From contig CM034531.1 in NCBI GenBank assembly GCA_020002185.1, forward strand, positions 79,911,738 through 79,975,737: a stretch of DNA of 64,000 nucleotides, given 5' to 3'. Positions within the stretch are counted from its first letter, which is position 1. Every line of letters starts with the position of its first letter. Origin of the DNA: Paraescarpia echinospica. Lineage: Eukaryota; Annelida; Polychaeta; Sabellida; Siboglinidae. Made by a program: the position numbers and the translations under genes. Positions 44,940 to 57,784 of the stretch are shown here, piece after piece. The notes beneath the pieces were generated by a model. That model was not told the DNA's origin, searched no databases, and saw only the letters and a list, made by a program, of their open reading frames with translations.

Positions 44940-46180
44940 CATGTTTACCATTAGGTTATGTACTTGTTTCTTTTTTCTTTTTGACATGGATGAATTGTAT
45001 ATATCATTTGATATGTCTGGGTCAAATAAAATAAATTCTTCTTCTTCTTACATGGATATGCATGATAGGTAATGGCACAGGTCTTAGAAATAGTACGATA
45101 TTGTACAGCAACCCAGTGCAAGGACTTCAGAAGAGGCACTGAGTGAGAAAACCGCAGAGACCGAGTCACAATCCTAGCTAACCAATTCTGTACACGTTGT
45201 AACCTAGTGATATCCTTAAGGGCAATATTGTAAAAAAAATGGAATTACAATAGTCAAGCCTACTAGTAACAAGTGCAGTTGGGGCAAATAACGGCCAATA
45301 CCAAGGCAGGAAGACCAGAAGCAACTTACATCGACTGCTTAAAGGAAGATGTGGGTCAAGAGACGGAGGAACTGAAGACGGCAATGGTAGACAAGGGATC
45401 TGGAGATCCCAGTGGACGACATGAGTGGACGGCGAATACATCGTCAATCATATGATAATAGCAGCAGCACCAATTTTGAGAAATTTTGTCACGCTGCCTC
45501 TGTGTACCAATTATATGAAACTTTGTTTTATCAGCATTAACACTTTAATCTATCTATCTTCATCGATCTAATAGTTATCCAAACGAAAACGTAATTAAGA
45601 CAATTCCTGAGCTGATATAAGAAGCAATTAGTTTTAGGCGTAGATAAAGAATTGTAAATCTGGGTATCAGCTGCATAAAGATGGTGGTTAAAATTATGGC
45701 TTAGTAACAAAGCTTAGTGGTGTTGTGTAGATAGTGAAAAGCAAAGGCCCAAGAACAGAACCTTGGAGAACAAAGTGGGCAATGCTGCAAAAAACAGTTC
45801 CCAATCTTAATGGTTTCATATATATCAATTAGGTATGAAGAAAACCAGCTTTGATAAACATTTAATCAGATTTTTATGATCGATTGTATCAAAAGCGCCA
45901 TTTAGATCAAGTAAGGATAGGGCAGATATCAATGGTTAAGTTAATATCATTATGTATGTACCTTTAAAAGAGCAGTTTCTGTTGTAACACATCAGTTAAG
46001 ATATTATGCTAATGTGAGACCTTAGACGGGTACCTACAATCTTGTGTAGTATTTTAGAAATAAAGCTAAGGTTAGAAACAGGATTATAACTGCTTTGGTC
46101 TTGTTTAGGCAGGCATGGATGACTTCTTAAGAACTGAACTGCCTTTGCTTTGAATTGGAATGGGAAATGGATCGAGAGCA
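44940..46180 (-). mobile_element. L2/Maui-like LINE fragment, decayed
   Basis: Minus strand. Pieces in order: YNPVSNLSFISKILHKIVG (46,000-46,180), a GSVLGPLLFTIYTT-like piece near 45,760, VTSRLDYCNSIFF (near 45,215-45,260) and FSHSVPLLKSLHWVAVQYR (near 45,090-45,150). Many stops and frameshifts. Between the last two lies an inserted plus-strand fragment. Confidence 0.7.
45285..45475 (+). mobile_element. Inserted 3' tail of another retrotransposon
   Basis: Plus strand, GRPEATYIDCLKEDVG then EELKTAMVDKG, resembling the C-terminal tail that follows the RT of several LINE families (GRPxxTxIDxLxxD...EL...M.D...W). It interrupts the L2/Maui-like text. Confidence 0.45.
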
Positions 46181-46535
46181 CAATACTTATTTTGGGAGCA
46201 CAATACGTATATTTTATATTGCGTTAAGGGTGTTATCAAATTATCAATTCAGATCTCACGAGGACATCCTGGCGGATGCACGTCCTCAATATATTTATTG
46301 TCGTTTGTACGCACATCTTTCTCTGACGGATAATTGTTATTTATTGCAACTGTAGTAACGTAGCGACTTGTTATCAATATTAAAGTATATATTTCAGTAA
46401 CCCGAAACAATCTCTTATGTAGGATATCTCTTCATTACTATAAAAACAGTTCGTTGTGTTCCGTAACGTATCGTACCAGTAACATTATGTGTCGTACATG
46501 AAGTTGTTAGTATAATCTACATCTGTCAGAGCCAT

Positions 46536-49500
46536 TTAACAAATAATATCATCAGACAAACCGTGAGGGAATTTTCCGCCAAATTCTACGTCGCTGCCAT
46601 CGACCCTGAAGAACCAGCGTCCAAGAGGGCTGCAATTTGTAGTTAGGTCGACGTCGTTAGCTGCCAGCTTGTTGGAGTCGGGAAAGACAGTGTAGTGCGA
46701 GCCATCTCCCTTGTTGAATCCCTTCTGTAGAAATAGGAACAAGTGTGAACGTTATCAATTGGTATGGTAAACGGATTGTTTGATAATCTTTTTATGCGTG
46801 AAATACTTCCTATGTAGAATGACACAAAACAACACTTGCATAGCGAAAGCATGCAAAGAAATTCAACAAATGTTTTTTATTTTAAGTATACAATATTAAA
46901 TGTGTCATGTTTAAAGCGCTGTCACCAATGTATCCGACTAGTTGCGACTCTAACGAGAAATCCGACAGTTATATGCACCTTTCGAATTTAACTAAACTCT
47001 AATCATGTTTGCCCTACCGCTGACAAAATGGCGGAATGTTATGCGTTGTATCGAAGGTGGTTTGTCGACGTGGCTAGAGTATCTCGGACGATGCCTACTG
47101 TAGCTGTAGCTGCGGCTGCTGCTGCTTCTGCTACTGCTGCTGCTGCTGCTGCTGCTTCTGCTGCTATTGCTGCTAATGGTTACAGTAACCACGATAATGA
47201 TTTAACAAGATTGCCATCCAGAGAATTAACTCTAGATGGCAGGTGGACAAGGAAGCCCTTTGGCTTATCGAGAGTCCAACCCTTTTATCTACATATATCC
47301 AGCCCTTCTGAGGTATGTGTCGATTTTATTTTTAAACATATTCACACTACTAGCACCCACACAATCATCAGATAATCTGTTCCATTCATTCACAGTCCTT
47401 TGTGAAAATGAGAACTTTCTCACGTCTAATCTACACTGCTCCTTTACTAATGTAACTTCATGTCCTCTAGTCTTTCTATCTTTCTTAACTGAAAAAAACA
47501 TATTTCTATCAATATTTTCATAACCATTCAATATTTTAAACATTTCTATCTGATCTCCTCTCAATCTCCTAGTCTCTAGAGTTGTTAAACCACATTCTTT
47601 TAGGCGTTTTTCATAACTAAGATCCCTCAGTTTTGGTATCATTTTAGTCGCTCTCCTCTGTACTCTTTCTAGCATATTTGTGTCCTTCTTGCGGTATAGC
47701 CTCCACGCTTGTATACAATATTCTAAATGAGGCCTAACTATTGTTTTGTACAGCGGTATTATTAGTTCTTTTTCTTTATATGCTATATTTCGCCTAATCA
47801 ATCCAAGGATTTGATTTCCCTTTGAAGCTGCAATTCCACACTGCTCTGAAACCTTCATGTCAGCAATAATTGTCAGCCCTAAGTCTTTTTCTTTTACAGT
47901 AGTACTTAGTACAGTTCCCCTCATCGTATATTCTACATATTCGTACCCATGTCCTATGTGAAGGCATTTACATTTCCCAAAATTGAACAACATTTGCCAC
48001 TTTTCAGACCATTTGATCAACCTGTCAAGATCATCTTGTAAATGCTGCCTATCCCCATCACTTTTAATCCTTCTAAACACTTTTGTATCATCTGCAAATT
48101 TCAACACCTTGCTAGCTATATCATCGTCCAAATCGTTTATATATATTAAGAATATTATAGGTCCCAGTACTGATCCCTGTGGAACCCCACTCAAAACTGA
48201 TTTCCAGTTTGAAGCCTCCCCATCAACAACTACCCGTTGTCTTCTGTCAATCAGCCATTTTTCTATCCAGTTAATTATACCATTTCCTACGCCATGGGCT
48301 TTAAGTTTAAGCAGTAATCTCTGATGTGGCACTTTGTCGAAAGCTTTTTGAAAATCTAAGTAGATGATATCTACTGGTGATCCATCATCTACCCACTTAG
48401 TGATATCTTCCAAAAAACATAACATATTTGTTAAGCATGACCTCGCTTTTAGAAACCTATGTTGAGATGGGTTTATCAAGTTATGTTTAACAAGAAAATC
48501 CACCATGTGATCTTTAATTAGTCTTTCTAATAATTTACAAATCACCGATGTTAAATTAACTGGTCTATAATTATTTGACTTGTTTCTCGAACCTTTTTTA
48601 AATAACGGTATAATGTTTGCTTCTTTCCATTCTAAAGGAACCACTCCCTCTTCTAATGACAAGTTGAAAACTGTTGCAAGCGGTATGCTAATTTGTTCTA
48701 CAATTTCCACTAGTAGTTTGGGTGGAATACCATCCACTCCAGGTGATTTATTTTCCTTCATAGCCCTAATTTTCTTAGCTACCATTTCTGGGGTTACAAT
48801 TAACTGTCTTAAATAGTCTGATTCTGCACCCTTGAACTTAGCCTCTGGTACTGGCAGTTAACTAGTGTCTTCTCTGGTAAACACTGAACTAAAATACTCA
48901 TTTAGGTCTTCCGCCATTAAGAATCCTTCTGATATTATATTTCCAGCACTATCTTCTAGAGGACCGACCTTATCCTGAACTTTCTGTTTGCTTCGAACAT
49001 ACGCATAAAAACTCTTGCTGTCATGTTTTATATTACAAGCTAATTTATGTTCATAGCTTCTCTTTGAATTTCTAATTTCAGCTGTAGCTTGGTTTAGTGC
49101 TTCTTTATAAATGTTGTAGTCTTCGTCATTTCCAGTACGTCTATATGACTTCCACATCATTTATTTATACTTAATTTTTCTAATGGCTTCTTTCGATAAG
49201 TATTTCTTTCTGGTCCGTTTCCCTTGTTTTTTGAAGGGAACAAATTTATCTACGATGCACTCTATTTCATTCTTTAAGATATTCCAGCATTCTGTTGCTG
49301 TCTTATTCTTCAGTGTATTATTCCAGTCTATCTTTGCTAAATATTTCCTCATTTCCTTATATCTTCCTTTGTGGAAATTTCTCCTGAACTGTTTTTTATT
49401 ATTTCTTTCTGATTTTACTTTGATGGTAAAATGTATCTGGTTGTGATCACTACTTCCCAGAGGCTCACATAATTTAACATTGTCAACTAATTCATTCTGT

Positions 49501-52500
49501 GAGGACAAAACTAAGTCTAACACATTCTCTCCCCTGGTTGGTTCTAGCACATGTTGAGAAAGGAAACTATCTTGTACTAAAACTAAAAACTTGTGGTCCT
49601 CACTACCCATACTCTGTAGAGATTTCCATTTTATATGCCCATGGTTAAAATCCCCCATAATAACACAGTCCCGTTTGCTCACTTCCCTTATAGCGTTTTG
49701 TATTTTTTCATTCTCTTCTATGCTTATGTTTGGACTTCGATAAACTAATCCAACCGTTAACGTTGAGTTTCCTGTAACTATGTTACACCAAACAGCTTCT
49801 TCGCAATCTGCTTCTCTGTCTAATTTTATTTCATAAGCCTGGATAGATTGTTTAATATATAAAATACTCCACCTCCCCTTCTTCCTATTCTATCTTTCCT
49901 AAACATTACATATCCTGTCAGTCCCAATTCGGCATCTGATATATCGGTGGTTGCCCATAATTCGGTTATACCTATTATGTGAGGATCAATATCTTCTACC
50001 ATAATGTTTAGTTCATTTCTTTTGTTTACTACACTCCTTGCATTTAAACAAACACATTTATACCCAGCTTCAGAACAGTTTTCCAGATTGTTCATTGCTG
50101 AATTATTTTTGATGCCTTTATCTATGCCTCCAGTTTCAGGCTTCTCTGCGAGTCCCCCCTGCGAATTTAGTTTAAATAGATGCAACCTGTCCCACTATCA
50201 ACAGATCGCAGCAGATTCTCTGAGAATACTGCTGCCCCCTATCCATTTAGATGGAGGCCATCTCTCATGTACATATCTTCTCTACCAACAAAGTACCCCC
50301 ATAAATCTATGAATCCCACGCCCTCTTCCTCACACATCTGCTCAACTAGTGCGTTGATCGCCATCCTCTTACATTTTCTGTATCTTGCCCCCCTTCCTCC
50401 CATTACTGGCAAAATTCCTGAGAGAATAACCTGTTCCACTCTTGTCTTCTTTAGCTTCCTCACTAGATGTCTGTACTTCTGAACTATCCCAGTTGTTCCC
50501 TCCTTGTATGCATTGTTTGTCCCAACGTGTACTAGTATAGACCCTCCCTTGCCATGCCCCAATACCTTATCTACCCTTTCGGTCACATGCTCTATCCTAG
50601 CCCCCGGTAGACATACAACAACGTCCTTCCCCTCGCATATAGTCTTGTCTGTTTTTCTCAGAATTGAATCGCCCATAAACCCTCTCTCTTTTCTCCTTGC
50701 CCCCTCAATCACTGCCTCGGAGTAGCTCCTCCGGTTTGCATATGTCTGGTTGTTGTCTTTTCCTCTTGTCGTCTTCTCTCCTGTCACATTCTCTTCCATT
50801 CCCTTCTTTCTTGTCGCGTTTTCTCTTGTCCCCTTTCCTCCTGTCATCTTCTCTTCTAGCACATTTACTCTCATTTCCTTTCGTCCCTTCTTCTTTCCTC
50901 CCATCACATTTTCTTCTCTCCTCTCCCGTCCCTTTTCCCCGGCTACCTCCTTCATTACGGTCACTTTCTCCCCTGTCACCTTCACGCCTGTCATGTTTTC
51001 TGTTTTCTGCTGAACACTCTGTCTTCTTCCATCAGTCTTCTGTCTCACAGTCTTACCAACTGCCTCTGTGGTATCTACCTCGTCACCACCTGTATCGCTG
51101 TCGTGTCTCTCCTCGTTCTCTACAGTCTGACTACCTGCTGATCTATCACCACTGGCCCGTTTTCTTTTCCTCTGCCGAACACTTTTCCTCCGTCCCTCTG
51201 TTTTCTCAATGTATTGTTCCTTCACACCGGTCACCTTCCTTCCTCTCAGTCTCCTTTCTTCAGTCTCCGTGTCACAACTCTGCTCCTTCTGTGTTGTAGA
51301 ATTCTCAACTCTCTCCGTGTCATCCCTCTCTGCTCCATCTATTTCTATGTTGAGTCTCGCCTCCATCTCCTTCACTATATCCGTCAACTTACACACCTCC
51401 TTCATCAGACATTCCACCCTCAAACACCCCATACACCGAAAGGTGAATCCGTCATCTTTGGTCTCTGCCCCTGATTTTGGACAGCCAGACAACGCAAAAT
51501 CCACCCAGCTCTGGCAGTCGTTGCAAACTAGGTGTCGTTTTGCCCTGAGTTGCCGCTTGCAAGGTGCCGTATCAGAATTTATTTATGTTCAAAGTAGTTT
51601 TTATGTAGTCTTTGAAAAGACTTTTCTGTGTACTGATAATGCTTGTTGTTTGGTTATAAATTCTAGTCAGTTTTCAAAATGTGTTCTTTCTCGTTGCAGA
51701 TTGCTGTCTGCGTACTGTGCTTCTTGACAACGCTGTACTGCCATAGCAAGCTGACATTAAAAAACAATAACTATTAACAGTTTGTTGACATTATCCGCCG
51801 AAGTGTGCTTAGCATTAAGGTGCCATTCAGGATGGATCATAGTAAAACGGTGTTCTTAAATTGACAGTAATTTACATAACTAAACACAACGTTATGCAAC
51901 CGTCAATACGGATTATCATCGATGTTACACAACACGTTGGTGACTTACTCTTTCTCCACGTCAGAAAGTGGTTGTCGTGAACAGGCAGCAAGCAGAAAGG
52001 AACTAGAAGCAAGGGTAACTGACTCGTACAACAATAAAACTAGACGGTAGCAGGCAGTGTATTGCTTATTCATTATATACGAATATTGGGAGCTCTACGA
52101 AGGACTGAGCGAACTATCAAAACACACATGTGACCTTAATGTCATGCAATGTGTTTTATGAATTATACCACGTTCAACCAACCTGGCAGTAATGGTAGTC
52201 GGTAGGCTCCTTCGTAAATTGTACGTCGCCATAGTTGAACATGACGAATGATTTGATGCCGTTAGTAATCAGCACAACTTGGAATGTTGAAACCTGTGAC
52301 ATACAATATTTAACAACATTTAACAAGATGGCCACTCGGAGCCAAATGGCAGGTACACAATGAAGCCGTTGACTCATTGAGAGCATAACACTTGATCGTA
52401 CGGTATCACAAAACAAACAAGTCTGATACTGGGACACCTTAGACATGATAAACGCCTACAAGAATGTGTTTTAACCACACATCACAAGCATGGTCTGTCA

Positions 52501-54714
52501 GTTCTGGATTATGTTTAATTATACCATAGCAAATATTAATTTTTAAATAAAAGAAACTTCTAATAATAATAATAATAATATGTGACATATTGCATCAGTT
52601 CATATTGTATAGATGAAAACTACAATTATATTATAGTATTACTATAGCATACCATTTTATGTCACTAATTATTAGGAAAAATGTAATGGTAAAAACTTCA
52701 CATGAAAGAAAAATGCTATATGATGGAGCAGCAGATATATCACTATATAATTATTATTTATCAATCATGTACATATTATTAGTAGCCAGAACGCATGTAC
52801 ACACGTGATTCTAACTAGTGGATGCACTGTGCATAATCAAAACAACCGCAATAGAACATGAATGTTCCGTTTCAAGTCATGAAAAATACACAAAAAGCTA
52901 CTAGTCAGTGAATAGTCAGGTACTCATTCGTACAGTTGAGAGGGCTGGATCTCACAGGCGGGAACGAAATTGCCCAAGGTTCGAAAATGCAACCACAGGA
53001 TTCCAAATCAGAATTTCTCGATTGAGAGTCGAACATTCTAATTACTACTTTACCGCGCCGAAACTAGATGGCGGGCATGAAACACCCCAGAAGCCTTTAT
53101 ACGTATCCCACGTGTTTCTATTTATTTCACAATACAAAACAATGCTTTCAAACATCATAAAGAGTTCCGAAATTTTTACTCGAATGAGGCGTTATACAAG
53201 TAACTTAGTATTACCGTTATTATAAGTGCATACAAAGTGTGCAGGCAATGCAAACAGCGTGATTCGTAGACAATGCAAAACACAACCCGTAACCTACGCG
53301 CTTAATGTTCACTCTCGCAGACAGGGAAACTTCACCATGACATATTCCTACGCATGGACATGCATGCACATCTGAACAATCCTTTTCAAAATGTACAGAG
53401 AAAAATGTATAGTGCATATTGATTAACAGATACTGCGTTGAATACCGTTTTATCTGAGCAACCTGTTAAGAAGAAGACGGAAAAGCTTTACGAAGGAATG
53501 GACGAAATCGTGCGAATTAGTCGCATTGTTTATTCAAGGGTTTATGCCGCCATAAAAGTTACTCTTACCGGAGTCGTGGTATCGCCGCTGTAGTAGGTAA
53601 GACCATCATAGGTTGCGATGAATACCCAGGTGGCCGCGAAACTGGACTGGCCATAATTACATTTTTTGACATGGCGTGTTGCACGATCAAGAAGATACCC
53701 ACTTGAGAGTTGCCTGTAGTATATGCGGCCTGAGTTCCGTTCAGTGTTGAGATCACACATGTATAGAGCGATTATGCACTGGTCATCTGCTGGGATTTCA
53801 CCAAGGAGCAACCCTGCGTCCTCTATGAAGGAGATGATGCCGTTTGTGCCGACCTGTGAAAACAGCAACTTTTTTTAAAAATCTTGTAGAAACATTGCGT
53901 TTGGTTATATAAGGGTCTAATATGCGAAACCATGTGCCACGTGCAATCTCTTCAAGAAATATACCTGGAATCCACTAATACAAACGCTGTACAATTTTAG
54001 ACGCGAGGACTGCACTGGCCCTATTTTCGGTTGACTTCACAGCTTCACAGCATATTTCGGAAGCAATCTCGTACGCAAAGTGGGTTGAATATGAAACGTC
54101 ACCAGAATTCGTCAACGCGACACAACGACTCAAACGTCGGCCTAAAAGTGTCGATGACACGAGTTTTGTACTTTTGCTAATATTCCAAGTTGACATTGTA
54201 AGAGTAATCCATATGCTCATTTCAGGCGAATTGCGGTTATGCAAATAATTATATTAAAAAAATCTTTAAGATTAACAACTGGAAACGGGTTTTCTGTTTG
54301 TGTGAAATGACAATGACATCACAGAAGGATAGCGTTTCTTTTTTAATATGCCTCGATATTACGTTAGTACCTCGTGTCTAAGACACAATCATATACTCGT
54401 TGATGTATAAGAATATGAAGAAAACGTAATGTCATACGTTGCACAAGCTTAGCGTCGTCTCGTTGATATGTACACGCTGTATTTTGGTAGCAAAATAGTG
54501 ACGATTAGGTACGTACCCAAAGCGTGTTACGGTCCACGCCGTAATACTTGAACGGACTAGTCAGTGCAACCTCCGCCGAAACGTCATCGCCAACCCCTAC
54601 CACTGCGTCGCCATTCCCTGTACCATACGGGTACAAGAGTGCTGACATGCCTAGCGCAAAAAGTTGCACGCACACCACCCCCAGCAACAACGACTGCACG
54701 TTCAATGAAGACAT
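46536..54714 (-). CDS. NIDO-domain protein (host gene 2), exons 1-4; probably decaying
   Basis: Minus strand exons: 54,714-54,517; 53,853-53,569; 52,293-52,183; 46,724-46,536. Exons 2 and 3 have exactly the lengths of those in host gene 1 (285 and 111 bp), exon 1 is 198 versus 210 bp, and phases match. Exon 1: signal peptide, then LLYPYG and SPFKYYGV. Exon 2: VGTNGIISFIED, IIALYMCD, RIYYRQ. Exon 3: TFQVVLITNGIKSF, FNYGDVQF. Exon 4: GFNKGDGSHYTVFPDSN and GRWFFRVDGSD. After LSDD the sequence lacks about two bases relative to gene 1, producing a TAA, and no good donor follows, so the link to the chitin-binding exon at 39,041-39,225 looks broken. Intron 3 holds CR1 copy B; the exon 4-5 interval holds nested LINEs. 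Either a shortened NIDO-only protein or a young pseudogene. Confidence 0.75.
47095..47178. repeat. GCT trinucleotide repeat
   Basis: GCT/TCT/ACT triplets between exon 4 of host gene 2 and the 3' end of CR1 copy B. Confidence 0.8.
47289..48785 (-). CDS. CR1-like reverse transcriptase part of ORF2 (copy B), open
   Basis: 498-codon open frame with the complete RT: ENKSPGVDGIPP, FKKGSRNKSNNYRPVNLTS, LDFQKAFDKVPHQ, GVPQGSVLGPIIFLIYIND, FADDTKVF, and the C-terminal CR1-type tail to the stop. It reverse-transcribes element RNA at the nicked target. The upstream endonuclease is joined in frame through KFKGAESDYLRQL but interrupted by a stop near 48,861 and others. Confidence 0.88.
   Translation of the reverse strand: MVAKKIRAMKENKSPGVDGIPPKLLVEIVEQISIPLATVFNLSLEEGVVPLEWKEANIIPLFKKGSRNKSNNYRPVNLTSVICKLLERLIKDHMVDFLVKHNLINPSQHRFLKARSCLTNMLCFLEDITKWVDDGSPVDIIYLDFQKAFDKVPHQRLLLKLKAHGVGNGIINWIEKWLIDRRQRVVVDGEASNWKSVLSGVPQGSVLGPIIFLIYINDLDDDIASKVLKFADDTKVFRRIKSDGDRQHLQDDLDRLIKWSEKWQMLFNFGKCKCLHIGHGYEYVEYTMRGTVLSTTVKEKDLGLTIIADMKVSEQCGIAASKGNQILGLIRRNIAYKEKELIIPLYKTIVRPHLEYCIQAWRLYRKKDTNMLERVQRRATKMIPKLRDLSYEKRLKECGLTTLETRRLRGDQIEMFKILNGYENIDRNMFFSVKKDRKTRGHEVTLVKEQCRLDVRKFSFSQRTVNEWNRLSDDCVGASSVNMFKNKIDTYLRRAGYM
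48858..50185 (-). pseudogene. CR1-like endonuclease part of ORF2 (copy B), broken
   Basis: Same sequence as 32,022-33,398 of copy A but split: a Ser codon is TAA near 48,861, a Gln codon is TAA near 49,161, and a 1-bp loss near 49,865 shifts the frame. Recognisable MGDFNHGHIKW and SSDHNQI blocks remain. Confidence 0.85.
50200..51570 (-). pseudogene. CR1-like ORF1 (copy B), start and stop mutated
   Basis: Matches ORF1 of copy A. The ATG equivalent is ACG near 51,568, and a Lys codon near the end is TAG (50,239-50,241), cutting off the last ~25 codons after DGLHL. The frame between is open (421 codons from an internal start). GDS, GTNN and DGLHL esterase blocks are present. Confidence 0.85.
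52318..52400 (-). repeat. CR1-like 3'-end relic in intron 2 of host gene 2
   Basis: Begins tttaacaagat and resembles, with gaps, the 3' ends of the CR1 copies at 30,415 and 47,199 (ggcaggtacacaatgaagcc versus ggcaggtggacaaggaagcc). Looks like an older, heavily truncated relative. Confidence 0.55.
52960..53050 (-). repeat. Diverged SINE fragment
   Basis: On the minus strand it has a TTCGACTCTCAATCGAGA block, a GGAATCCTGTGG block and TTTCGAACCTTGGGCAA, aligning with the SINE at 12,060-12,130. Confidence 0.55.
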
Positions 54715-54751
54715 GATGAGGTCCTGTTGTCTAATTTCTCAGAGAAACCGT

Positions 54752-54759
54752 CTTATATA
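54752..54759 (-). promoter_or_regulatory. TATA box of host gene 2
   Basis: TATATAAG on the minus strand, 37 bp upstream of the ATG at 54,714, as in the paralogue. Confidence 0.6.
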
Positions 54760-54889
54760 CTCGCTTCAAAGGGCTACGAAGTCACTGTTGCTTCGCCACT
54801 CCGTCTTATCTGCCAAAAGCAGATGCTGCCATTCCTGTGTTTCAATGATTCACTATTAAACCCAAACAGGAACCACCAGCTCGTCGTCA

Positions 54890-56690
54890 CTAGAAAAAAA
54901 TAGCACCACTGATAGGTCAGCATTTGTTGTTTGTTGTTAGTGTATTGCTCGTAGAATTGTTCAAACTACTGGTATTTCGAAATTATTCTGTACCAATATG
55001 TCCGATGACACAGTACAATTAAAACACTCAGACTATAAAATAACACAAACTACCAACACTTAACGGTCTTAACCAATGCTGGCAAGGACCTTTGTGTTAT
55101 ACATAGAAATGCTTTTTTATTTCAGATCTGAATGTATTGGTTCCTAAAATATATCACAAGTGGGTGCAATGTAATACAGTGTATATAATGTTATACCAGT
55201 TCTATTCTTATGTATACTTACAAGCATAGTTCATATTTTGATAACTGCACAACATTTATTTTTTATTGCAGAAACAAGTAATGTAATTGCAGACCAGTTA
55301 ATGTATTAATACCATTGCTTTGTAGGTTACCATAACCGTTAAAACAAACCACACATGGCATATTAATTTGTTAAGCATGCATTACTTAATCCATCCAATA
55401 GTTTCATAGCTACCAAGTCGTTTTTGTTATTTAGAACAAACACTAAATGCGCAGATTTGGATCGCCATTATGTAGTAATTTACCCGTTATATTTATAATT
55501 ACTTATTTAGTAATAAACTAGCAGTGAACTTTCTGTAAAACATAATATGTGTTCATCTCACCGAGCACCATGTTGTTAAGAATTGTTTAAATGTCATTAC
55601 CACTGTATGAGGAAAGCCGGATCAATGATCGACCAAAACCAAACCTTATGTGATAATTTTATGAGCGAGACTTCATTGTGTTAGGATAATCTGTCATGAC
55701 GTTTATGTACGCACGTAATAGCCAGATGTGATGTAAGTCAACAATAAAGGTTGACTAACGGCGCAATTTCATTAAAATATTGTATCGTTATTCGCATTGT
55801 CTACCTAGAGGTTTAATGTTGCCAATCAATACTGTGTCATCCTGGTACAGTTTATGGACATATGTATATCATTGCAAAAAAGTCTGTACTATGTTTATGT
55901 AATATCACTGTAAGCATGCTGACACAATCGTTCAATTTAAATAAAAACAAATAGTACTTTAAACAAATTACTCTTCTCTGCTTCTCTTAGACACATAACC
56001 AATCACACTACTTTTAGATCGGAAATAAAACAATGGCCGGTGGGTCATAATGTACTACGGAAAATACCTTACATGTAAATATGACATACTCTAAGTTCAC
56101 AGACAAAAATTTAGAAAGGGGAAAATAGGAAGCCGATGAAAAGATGTGTTAAATTATGTGTGCATGTCATCTGTGCAAAATAATGGAAATTCAGATGGAA
56201 ATACAAGTAAAACTTAATCGTACGTCTTGCTAAGGCCATTTAAAATAACATTTACGGTTTCTCCTTAGAACTTTGACGAAAAGTAAATGAGGTGTTCCGT
56301 GTTACTTTTTAGTATGCTGAGGGAGGTGTTAGCGACCATCTAATAGCTTACTCTAAACAGTCAATAACTTAAGATATGTACCAACTGTATTTCTTGCAAG
56401 CGGCAACCCCATTATTCATTTGTCCTGATGAGAATCATATTTTCACTTATTGCATAGGAACATGTAATTTTTACTAAATAATAAAAGTAATTGTGCGGCA
56501 CCTATATTCAAATGCGGGCGTGTTGAAGAGAAATGTGAAATATTGTTGTGTCCAAAGTAAAATGTTGCCTTCTTCTACTTCTACTATTAATTAATTTTCT
56601 TCTTTTAATTTTACTTTTAATTGTCGGACATTAACGCTAATGGCAGTTTAGAGAACGATCTTCCAGCTCAGTGAGTCAAAGACAGGTTTT
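54890..56690. other. Intergenic, nothing recognised
   Basis: AT-rich; no supported ORF, RNA gene or repeat. Confidence 0.45.
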
Positions 56691-56699
56691 TTTCATTTC

Positions 56700-56905
56700 C
56701 CTGCGTGGGGTATTTTATTTCCACTGGCATAGACACCAGATAGATGGGAGCAACGGCAACGTATGGTGATGTAATTGCCAAAGTTTCGACACCACGGCTG
56801 GTACCGGGACCGAACCACCAATCGGTCTGCACCAAGATTCGAACCCCGGTTCCTCCGATCGACAGTCCAGCACACTGACCGTTCGACCACCACGAGCCGT
56901 AAAAC
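56700..56905 (-). repeat. tRNA-derived SINE with intact A and B boxes
   Basis: Minus strand: A box TGGTCGAACGG (56,879-56,889) and B box GGTTCGAATC (56,836-56,845), about 35 bp apart as in RNA polymerase III promoters. The body continues to about 56,700. A different family from the SINE around the Polinton. Confidence 0.7.
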
Positions 56906-57233
56906 TGAAAAATCCTACTGAGCAAGCAAACCACGCTCCCGCCCACTGAATCGTCTGACAAGCTAGAGATGTTTTATTTTGGACTATTCGCCTTCATTTG
57001 CTTATCCAGTAATCGTGCGAATAGATGTTATTATTCAGACAGCACATTACGTCGTCACCTCGGTTCCCGTTAGTAACCTACATCCCCGCACTTATTGGAT
57101 TTGTTTAAAGGTGTACGCAAAAATGCTCGTCCACAAACGGGAGACCTTTGAAATTGATAGTCATGATAGTAATCCTATTCGTGGGGTCATAGTTTAATCC
57201 GTGAAAGTTTGGCGCTCTAGTTTCAAGCCGTCT

Positions 57234-57288
57234 AAGAGGAAAACGTTAACGTACCCGCTTACATACGCAAGCTCGATTATGAGTAGAT
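57234..57288. repeat. Unexpanded relative of the TACA-array locus
   Basis: Contains AGAGGAAAACGTTAACGTACCC and then TACATACGCAAGCTCGATTAT. These are the sequences that flank the microsatellite at 1,024-1,044 and 1,943-1,960, here separated by only a few bases. Confidence 0.7.
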
Positions 57289-57784
57289 GTTTAGTTTCAT
57301 CTTTGAGTCACACATTCGTCAAAGTGGGCACTTTTTGATAATTTATATACACAATGCCCCGCGCGCGAACCTCAACGATCAATGAGTAAAACGAATGTTG
57401 CATATTGGCACACAGTTAGTTTATGTTATTATAGACGTATATAAAGCTGGATACCCGTCGCTATATTGACATTGTACTTAGTCATCTTGTTTAAAACAAT
57501 GCCGCGATGGAAATCCATTACACAAAGTATATCGGCTTTTAAGCAACACCGAAACATTAACTGGGTGTCAAAACCAATATTTTCAGGATTGAGGAATTCC
57601 CTTCTGATACAAAATGTATCCTAAACTGGTCACCATTTTAAGATTATAAACAGCTGCAATGGATATCAAATATCATATTAGCTATCTGTATTTTAAAATG
57701 TTGGGGTAGCTAATCTTGTAACCATCAAATGATGGTGATGCCCAACATATATGTTCTAAGAACATCATCTAAAATCCTCATGAG

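Larger units (their letters stand above)
47199..51633 (-). mobile_element. CR1-like LINE, copy B (in intron 3 of host gene 2)
   Basis: Nearly identical by eye to copy A from the shared 3' end (tttaacaagattg..., here 47,199) to a 5' truncation at 51,633, where copy A continues. Same strand as the host gene. It retains an intact RT frame but has a broken endonuclease and a lost ORF1 start, the opposite damage pattern to copy A. Confidence 0.88.

Noticed and set aside
47028..47375. Alanine-rich protein with a continuing frame
   Set aside because: GCT trinucleotide repeat fused by chance to the 3' UTR of CR1 copy B.
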